NCBI GenBank assembly: GCA_027488965.1
Contig: JAIYAO010000198.1
Span: forward strand, 1 to 64,000
Direction of reading: 5' to 3'
DNA: 64,000 nt
From: Alphaproteobacteria bacterium
GTDB lineage: Bacteria > Pseudomonadota > Alphaproteobacteria > Caulobacterales > Aquidulcibacteraceae
In this document: positions 57,570 to 64,000 of the stretch, one piece after another
How the letters are laid out: every line of letters begins with the position of its first letter
Numbering within the stretch: the first letter of the stretch is position 1
Made by a program: the position numbers and the translations under genes
The notes under the pieces: model-generated
The model's database searches: none
Told to the model about the DNA's origin: nothing
The model's input: the letters and a program-made list of their open reading frames with translations, nothing else

Positions 57570-58594
57570 GCGAGGCGCTCAAGCCGCTCCTCGCGCAACT
57601 CGTCGGCGGCGCATTGCCCGGGACGCCCGCGCTCGAAGCGGCGTTCGGCGAGATCATGGACGGGGCGGCGACGTCCGCGCAGATCGGCGCCTTTCTCACG
57701 GCGATGCTGCCGCACATGACGAACGCCGATGCCCTCGTCGCCGGCGCGCGCGCCATGCGGGCGCGGATGGTATCCGTCGCGGCCCCCGCCGGCGCCGTCG
57801 ATGTCTGCGGTACGGGCGGCGACGGCGCACACACGCTCAATGTCTCCACGGCGGTGGCGTTCGTCGTTGCGGGCTTCGGCGTGCCGGTGGCCAAGCACGG
57901 CAACCGGGCGATGTCCTCGCGCAGCGGCGCCGCCGACGTACTTGAAGCGTTGGGCGTCCGGCTGACGGGCGACGCCGCCACGCTGGCCCGCTGTCTGGCC
58001 GAGGCGCGGGTCGCCTTCCTGTTTGCACAGAACCACCACCCCGCCATGCGCCACGTGGCGGCGCCGCGGCGCGAACTGGCGTTCCGGACGATCTTCAACC
58101 TGCTGGGGCCGTTGGCCAATCCGGCCGGCGTGACGCGCCAATTGGTGGGCGTCTTTGCGCCGGCTTACGCCACGCCGATGGCGGATGCGCTCGAACAGCT
58201 GGGCGCGGACTGCGTGTGGGCGGTGCACGGGGCCGGCGGTCTGGACGAGCTGTCCTGCGCCGGCGCCAACCTGGCGGTCATGCGTCCGGCAAGTCCTGGC
58301 GTGACGCCGGATCTCACCGCGGCCGAGGCCGGTCTGCCCAGCTTCAGCGCCGACGCCATCCGGGGCGGCGACGCCGCCGAGAACGCGGAGGCGCTGCGGG
58401 CGTTGCTGGAGGGGCGATCCGCGGGATCGGCCTATGCGGCGTTCGTGACCCTCAACGCGGCGGCCGCCTTGGTGGTCGCTGGCGCCGCCGAAACGCTGGT
58501 GGAGGGCGCGAACCGCGCGCGCGCCGCGCTGAGCGACGGGTCGGCGCGCAGGGCGCTGGAGGCCCTGATCGACCTGACGGGCGGCGCGCCATGA
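57566..58594 (+). CDS. trpD: Anthranilate phosphoribosyltransferase
   Basis: [53 protein letters not shown]. Confidence 0.97.
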   Translation: MSEALKPLLAQLVGGALPGTPALEAAFGEIMDGAATSAQIGAFLTAMLPHMTNADALVAGARAMRARMVSVAAPAGAVDVCGTGGDGAHTLNVSTAVAFVVAGFGVPVAKHGNRAMSSRSGAADVLEALGVRLTGDAATLARCLAEARVAFLFAQNHHPAMRHVAAPRRELAFRTIFNLLGPLANPAGVTRQLVGVFAPAYATPMADALEQLGADCVWAVHGAGGLDELSCAGANLAVMRPASPGVTPDLTAAEAGLPSFSADAIRGGDAAENAEALRALLEGRSAGSAYAAFVTLNAAAALVVAGAAETLVEGANRARAALSDGSARRALEALIDLTGGAP

Positions 58595-59388
58595 GCGATA
58601 TCCTGAAGCACATCCTCGCCTACAAGGCCGAAGAGGTGGCCGCCCGGAAAGCGGCGCGTCCTCTGGCGGCGGTGGAGACCGATGCGCTCGCGGCCGACCC
58701 GCCCCGCGGCTTCGCCGATGCGTTGCGGCGCAAGGCCCGCACCGGACGCTTCGCCCTCATCGCCGAGATCAAGAAGGCGAGCCCGTCGAAGGGCCTGATC
58801 CGCGCCGACTTCGATCCGCCTTCACTTGCCCTGGCCTATGAAGCGGGCGGCGCTGCCTGCCTGTCGATCCTGACCGACGGGCCCAGCTTCCAGGGCGCGG
58901 ACGAACACCTTTCCGCATCGCGCGCCGTGGTCTCCCTGCCGGTGCTGCGCAAGGATTTCGTGATCGATCCCTACCAGATCGTGGAGGCGCGCGCGCTGGG
59001 CGCGGACGCCATTCTGGTGATCATGGACGCCGTCGACGACGACCTCGCCGCCGAACTGGTGGAGACCGCCCGCGCCTGGAAGATCGACGCCCTCGTAGAA
59101 TGCCACGACGCCGAGGAGATCGCCCGCGCCGTGCGCCTCCCCGCCCCCCTGATCGGCGTCAACAACCGCAACCTGCGCACCTTCGAGACCCGGCTGGAGA
59201 CCACCGAGGAGCTCGCCCCCCTCATCCCCGCCGACCGCCGGCTTGTGGCGGAGTCCGGGATCCGGAACACCGCCGATCTCGCCCGGTTGGAGCGGGCGGG
59301 CGCGGGGGCATTCCTCGTGGGGGAATCGCTGATGCGCGAGGCCGATGTGACCCAAGCAACCCGCATGCTGTTGGGAGTCACGGCTTGA
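58591..59388 (+). CDS. trpC: Indole-3-glycerol phosphate synthase
   Basis: [53 protein letters not shown]. Confidence 0.97.
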   Translation: MSDILKHILAYKAEEVAARKAARPLAAVETDALAADPPRGFADALRRKARTGRFALIAEIKKASPSKGLIRADFDPPSLALAYEAGGAACLSILTDGPSFQGADEHLSASRAVVSLPVLRKDFVIDPYQIVEARALGADAILVIMDAVDDDLAAELVETARAWKIDALVECHDAEEIARAVRLPAPLIGVNNRNLRTFETRLETTEELAPLIPADRRLVAESGIRNTADLARLERAGAGAFLVGESLMREADVTQATRMLLGVTA

Positions 59389-59421
59389 AAATCGGGCCGT
59401 CGCGCCTGTCGTGCGCAAGTA

Positions 59422-59450
59422 TTGACCTCCGATGGGAACGGACATAGAAC
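59422..59450 (+). promoter_or_regulatory. lexA promoter with embedded LexA box (59436-59450)
   Basis: TTGACC-N17-TAGAAC with GAAC-GGACATA-GAAC spanning spacer and -10. Confidence 0.75.
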
Positions 59451-59503
59451 GCGCTCAGTTGACCTTTTGTTCTCTGGCCTGTTGTCCCCGGGGGAGCCAC
59501 TTC

Positions 59504-60181
59504 ATGCTGACGGCGAAACAAAAAGAGCTGCTGCTCTTCATTCATCAGCGGATCAAGGAGACGGGCGTCTCCCCCTCCTTCGACGAGATGAAGGACGCGC
59601 TCGATCTCGCCTCCAAGTCCGGCATCCACCGGCTGATCACGGCGCTGGAGGAGCGCGGTTTCCTGCGCCGCCTCGCCCACCGGGCCCGCGCGCTGGAGGT
59701 GCTGAAGCTGCCGGACTCGGCAGCGCCGGCCAACGCCCGCACCAAGCCCGGCTTCAAGCCGGCGCTGGTGGGTGCGGCTCCGCGCGACGGCGATGGCGGC
59801 TATGAGGTGGCTGTGCTCGGCAAGATCGCCGCCGGCGTGCCCATCGAGGCGATCCAGACCGAGATCGGCCGGGTCAGCGCGCCGCTGGAGCTCTTGGGCA
59901 ATGGAGAGCATTTCGCCCTCGAGGTGGACGGGGACTCCATGATCAACGCCGGCATCCTGCACGGCGACGTGGTGGTGCTGCGCCGCGGCGAGACCGCCAA
60001 CAGTGGCGACATCGTCGTGGCCCTCGTCGATGGCGAGGAAGCAACGCTGAAGCGGCTGCGCAAGCGCGGCGGCTCCATCGCCCTTGAAGCAGCGAACCCG
60101 CGCTTTGAAACCAAGATTTTCGGGCCCGACCGAGTCGAGATCCAGGGCCGCCTGGTGGCGCTCATTCGTCGCTACGCCTGA
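59504..60181 (+). CDS. lexA: SOS repressor LexA
   Basis: [57 protein letters not shown]...; peptidase S24 [21 protein letters not shown]. Confidence 0.97.
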   Translation: MLTAKQKELLLFIHQRIKETGVSPSFDEMKDALDLASKSGIHRLITALEERGFLRRLAHRARALEVLKLPDSAAPANARTKPGFKPALVGAAPRDGDGGYEVAVLGKIAAGVPIEAIQTEIGRVSAPLELLGNGEHFALEVDGDSMINAGILHGDVVVLRRGETANSGDIVVALVDGEEATLKRLRKRGGSIALEAANPRFETKIFGPDRVEIQGRLVALIRRYA

Positions 60182-62330
60182 GATCGCCGGACCATGGCCT
60201 GTCGCCGGCGTGGGCGCGAGCCATCCGGATCGTCTTGCCAGACTCGGTGACGATAAGACCCCCGCGCCGGGCGAGATCGGCGGGATCGACAAGGATCGCC
60301 GGGCGGCACTGCGCGGCAAACCCGGGCGGCGCAGGCGCATCGCTGAGCACGATGGCGCCGGTCACGCAGGCTACGGCGAACCCGTCCGCGCTACGAACCC
60401 GGAACGCGGGACGCCCCGCCGGAGTCCGCCAGGCGCACAGCGCGTCATCGCACCCGTCAGGCGGCGCGAGCCGTGAAGCCGCCAGTGGGGAGAGCCCCGC
60501 AAGGCCGGCCAGCCGCCCGCGTGCAAAGGCGCTGCGCCGCGGATCGCCTAACGCGATCCAGCGCTCTGGCATGCGCGCCACCACCGCCCGCAGGTCTCCG
60601 TCGGCCAGCACCACGGCGCGCGGCGTCGTCACGTAGAGGCCGCCTGCCAACGCGAAACCCGCCAGACCCACCCAACGGAGCGGCCCACGCCAAAGGCAGA
60701 TCCAGAGGATGGCCCCCACCGCCGCAAGGAACGCCCCCGTCGGGGCCAGCGGCAACGCACGCACCGCTTCAGGGCGCTCGGCGAACACCGCCCCGATGGC
60801 GCGCACCATGTCCAGTGCGCCCGCCATGATCTCCAGCGCAGGTTCTGCGGCCCCGAACGGGGCGAGCGCCGCCGCCGCGACGGATGCCGGCGCGATGACG
60901 AACGTGATCAGCGGCGTGGAGGCGAGATTGGTGGCAAGGCCGTACACCGCCACGCGCTGGAAGTGGTAGATCGCGAACGGATCGGTGGCGATGCCCGCCA
61001 CAAGGCTGGCGAGCAGCATGTCCGACAGCGTGCGCCATGTGGCGGCGAGGCCGCCGAGCAGCGCCCCGGGCGCTGCGGGCCCTGCGTCAGGTTTGCGAGT
61101 CTCGAACGCCGCCACCAGCGCCGCCGTCGCCGCAAACGACATCTGAAACCCCGGCTCCACGACGGACTCCGGCGCCATGAGCACGACGATCACCGCCGCC
61201 ACGCCCAGCGCGCGCAGCGTGAAGGCAGGTCGATCCAGCAGCACCGCGCCAAGCGCCACGCCGGTCATCACGAACGCCCGCTGGGCCGGGACGCTGGCGC
61301 CGGAAATGACGAGATAGATCGCGGCGACCGTGAGGGCCGACCCGGCCGCCCACTTGCGGATCGGATAGCGCAGCGCCAGCGGTCCGATGAGAGCAAGCAC
61401 GAAGTGCGCCGCGGCGTACACGCCGCCCGCCACCAGCGCCATGTGCAGGCCCGAGACCGACAACAGGTGGCCGAGGCCGGAATCGCGGAACGCCACGTTG
61501 GTGGCCTCCGACATCAGGCTACGGTCGCCCGTGACCATGGCGGCCGCGATGGCGCCGCCTTCGGTGGGCGCCATGGTGAAAATCGTTTCCGTCAGGTCGC
61601 GCCGCCAAGCAGCGATCGCCAGCTGCGCACGATCGGCACCGGAAGGCGGCGGCGGCGCGGCCACGGGTCGGCAACGGCCCAGCGCAAAGCCGCTGGCGCC
61701 GATCTGCTGGAAGTAGGCCCGGCGCGCAAAGTCATACCCGCGCGGCGCCATGGGGCCTTCGGGCGGGCGCAGGATCACGAGGCAGTCGACGGCGCGTCCC
61801 GGCGGCAGCAGCCCGTCGGCGCGCACGGAAACGCGCGCGAACCTCGGCGGATCCGCAACCCCTTCGATGGCGTCGACCAGCACCCGCATGCGCGGCCGCG
61901 TGGCCCCAGGTTCGGCATCCATCACCCAGCCGGTGAGCCGCACCGGGCCTACCTCCCCGGCCAGCCGCGGCGCAGCCACCACCGCGGTGCGCACCGCGGC
62001 CGAGATGGCGCCTGCGGCGAACGCCGCCAGCATCACGCAGATCGCCGCCAGCGCGCCGCGGGCCCGCCCGCGCCCCGATCCGGGCCAGTAAGCCAGCAGG
62101 AACGCCACTGCCAAAGCCGCCGCGAGCACGGCCGGCGCAATCAACGGGGACGGCGTGGCCTCAGCTGTCATCCAGGCCGCAGCGCCGGCGATCATCGCCA
62201 CCGGCGGCCACAAGGCCCAGCGGTCGTGCTGCGCCGCCCACGCCTGCGCGCCTGCGGCCTTGATCGCATCGGTGAGGCGCGCTTTAGGAGGGACCCCGCC
62301 CCGCCGCCTTGAAAGTCCAGCCCCCGCCAT
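60162..62330 (-). CDS. comEC: ComEC/Rec2 family competence membrane protein (start uncertain)
   Basis: [44 protein letters not shown]; many TM helices. Confidence 0.93.
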   Translation of the reverse strand: MAGAGLSRRRGGVPPKARLTDAIKAAGAQAWAAQHDRWALWPPVAMIAGAAAWMTAEATPSPLIAPAVLAAALAVAFLLAYWPGSGRGRARGALAAICVMLAAFAAGAISAAVRTAVVAAPRLAGEVGPVRLTGWVMDAEPGATRPRMRVLVDAIEGVADPPRFARVSVRADGLLPPGRAVDCLVILRPPEGPMAPRGYDFARRAYFQQIGASGFALGRCRPVAAPPPPSGADRAQLAIAAWRRDLTETIFTMAPTEGGAIAAAMVTGDRSLMSEATNVAFRDSGLGHLLSVSGLHMALVAGGVYAAAHFVLALIGPLALRYPIRKWAAGSALTVAAIYLVISGASVPAQRAFVMTGVALGAVLLDRPAFTLRALGVAAVIVVLMAPESVVEPGFQMSFAATAALVAAFETRKPDAGPAAPGALLGGLAATWRTLSDMLLASLVAGIATDPFAIYHFQRVAVYGLATNLASTPLITFVIAPASVAAAALAPFGAAEPALEIMAGALDMVRAIGAVFAERPEAVRALPLAPTGAFLAAVGAILWICLWRGPLRWVGLAGFALAGGLYVTTPRAVVLADGDLRAVVARMPERWIALGDPRRSAFARGRLAGLAGLSPLAASRLAPPDGCDDALCAWRTPAGRPAFRVRSADGFAVACVTGAIVLSDAPAPPGFAAQCRPAILVDPADLARRGGLIVTESGKTIRMARAHAGDRPWSGDLRRSDE

Positions 62331-63714
62331 GAGCGTCGTCACGCGCTTCGCCCCGTCCCCCACCGGCTTCCTGCATATCGGAGGTGCGCGGACCGCGCTA
62401 TTCAACTGGCTCTTCGCGCGTCGCCACGGCGGCCGCTACCTGCTGCGCATCGAGGACACCGATCGCGCGCGTTCCACGCAGGGGGCCATCGACGCGATCA
62501 TCGAGGGCCTCGGCTGGCTTGGCCTCGACGCCGACGCACCTCCGATCTTCCAGTTCGCTCGCGCCGCGCGGCACCGCGAGGTCGCCGAGGAGATGATCGC
62601 GCGCGGCGGCGCCTTTCGCTGCTACCTCTCCGCCGAGGAGGTGGAGGCGCAGCGTGCGCTGGCGCAGGCGCAGGGCCGCGCGTTCCGGTCCCCGTGGCGC
62701 GACGGGGGCGCGGCGCCCGCCGGTGCGCCGTCCGTCGTGCGCCTGCGCGCGCCCGACGCCGGTGATGTGCTGAACGACGACCTGGTGCAGGGCCCGGTGC
62801 GCGTGAAGGCCGCCGACATCGACGATCTCGTGCTGCTGCGCGCTGATGGCGGGCCCACGTATATGCACGCCGTGGTTGTCGACGATCATGACATGGGTGT
62901 GACGCACGTGATCCGCGGCGACGACCACCTGACCAACGCGGCGCGGCAGATTCCGATCTTCCAGGCGATGGGCTGGGACGTGCCCGCCTTCGCCCACGTG
63001 CCGATGATCCACGGACCGGACGGCGCCAAGCTGTCCAAGCGTCATGGGGCGCTAGGCGTGGAGGCGTACAGGGATCTGGGCTACCTGCCGGAAGGTCTGC
63101 TCAACTACCTGATGCGGCTTGGCTGGAGCCACGGCGACAGGGAGATCATGACGCTGGCCGAAGCGGCCGCCGTGTTCGACCTCGCCAATGTGGGCCGTGG
63201 ACCCGCGCGCCTCGATTTCGCGAAGCTCGACTTCGTCAACGCCCACTACATGAAGGGGGCCGACGACGATCGGCTCACACGCCTCACCCTCGATTATGTC
63301 TCAGCGCAGCGCGACTGGGTCATAGGCCCGGAAGAAGCGGCCCGGATCGCCCGCGCCGTGCCGGTTTTGAAGCACCGCGCCAAGACTGTAGCCGAACTGG
63401 CGGATCAATCGTACTTCCTGGTTAGGGCACGCCCCATTGCGCTTGACGTTGCAGCGCAAAAAGCGATGAAGGACGGGGTGGCCGCGCGGCTTGCGCGGCT
63501 TGTCCCGTGCCTGGAAGCGGCGCCCGATTGGGAGGAGGCGACGCTCTCGCAGGCGCTGAAAACGTTTGCCGCCGCCGAAGGCGTCGGCATGGGGCAGATC
63601 GGGCCTGGACTTCGCGCGTTGCTGACAGGCGGCGCCGCCAGCCCGGACCTCGGTCAGACACTGGCGCTCCTCGGCCGCGAAGAGTCGCTCGCCAGGATCG
63701 CCGACGGACTTTGA
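62329..63714 (+). CDS. gltX: Glutamate-tRNA ligase
   Basis: VVTRFAPSPTGFLHIGGARTALFNWLFARRHGGRYLLRIEDTDRARST; DGAKLSKRHGALGV. Confidence 0.97.
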   Translation: MSVVTRFAPSPTGFLHIGGARTALFNWLFARRHGGRYLLRIEDTDRARSTQGAIDAIIEGLGWLGLDADAPPIFQFARAARHREVAEEMIARGGAFRCYLSAEEVEAQRALAQAQGRAFRSPWRDGGAAPAGAPSVVRLRAPDAGDVLNDDLVQGPVRVKAADIDDLVLLRADGGPTYMHAVVVDDHDMGVTHVIRGDDHLTNAARQIPIFQAMGWDVPAFAHVPMIHGPDGAKLSKRHGALGVEAYRDLGYLPEGLLNYLMRLGWSHGDREIMTLAEAAAVFDLANVGRGPARLDFAKLDFVNAHYMKGADDDRLTRLTLDYVSAQRDWVIGPEEAARIARAVPVLKHRAKTVAELADQSYFLVRARPIALDVAAQKAMKDGVAARLARLVPCLEAAPDWEEATLSQALKTFAAAEGVGMGQIGPGLRALLTGGAASPDLGQTLALLGREESLARIADGL

Positions 63715-63755
63715 CGCGGGCGTCGCCGCTCGCACGGCTATGAAAGGGACGCGTC

Positions 63756-64000
63756 ATGGAAAACAAGATCACGCCGAAGGGCGCTACGTCGCTCGAAGTG
63801 AACGGCAAGAAGGTCGACCTGCCGATGTTCGGCGGCTCGGTCGGCCCCGACGTGGTGGATATCCGCAAGCTGTACGCTGAAACGGGCGCCTTCACCTACG
63901 ATCCCGGCTTCACCTCGACCGCCAGTTGCGAAAGCCAGATCACCTTCATCGACGGTGACGAGGGCGTGCTGCTCTATCGCGGCTACCCCATCGACCAGCT
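63756..64000 (+). CDS. gltA: Citrate synthase, truncated at window end
   Basis: [81 protein letters not shown]. Confidence 0.95.
   Translation, partial: MENKITPKGATSLEVNGKKVDLPMFGGSVGPDVVDIRKLYAETGAFTYDPGFTSTASCESQITFIDGDEGVLLYRGYPIDQ

Overview
The window is high-GC alphaproteobacterial chromosome, probably Caulobacterales/Hyphomonadaceae-like judging by gene content and order (inference). It is mostly core genome: CoA transferases, the imuA-imuB-dnaE2 mutasome, tRNA-Ser(UGA), rlpA, a D,D-carboxypeptidase, tmk-holB-tatD, mazG, dusB-ntrBC-ntrYX-dat-hfq-hflX, ispDF, lipA-coq10, lpdA and the pdhA/B/C region, ftsB, eno, rpmF, pyrG, secG, tpiA, a ppiD-like gene, trpE-G-D-C, lexA, comEC, gltX and the start of gltA. 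I see no rRNA, CRISPR array, prophage, IS element or canonical defence island. The observations I rate highest are: (i) exact GTTC-N7-GTTC LexA-type boxes at both imuA and lexA; (ii) NtrC and NtrX that both lack the GAFTGA sigma54 loop; (iii) a PDH operon with small membrane/unknown genes coupled to it by overlapping start/stop codons; (iv) palindromic repeats captured in frame in the pdhC linker; (v) an exported caspase fused to an FGE-like domain without the catalytic cysteines; (vi) an orphan Imm53-like gene; (vii) a strong hairpin over the trpG Shine-Dalgarno. I do not see a clearly new multi-gene system; the PDH accessory genes and the caspase-pseudoFGE protein are the best candidates for undescribed biology.
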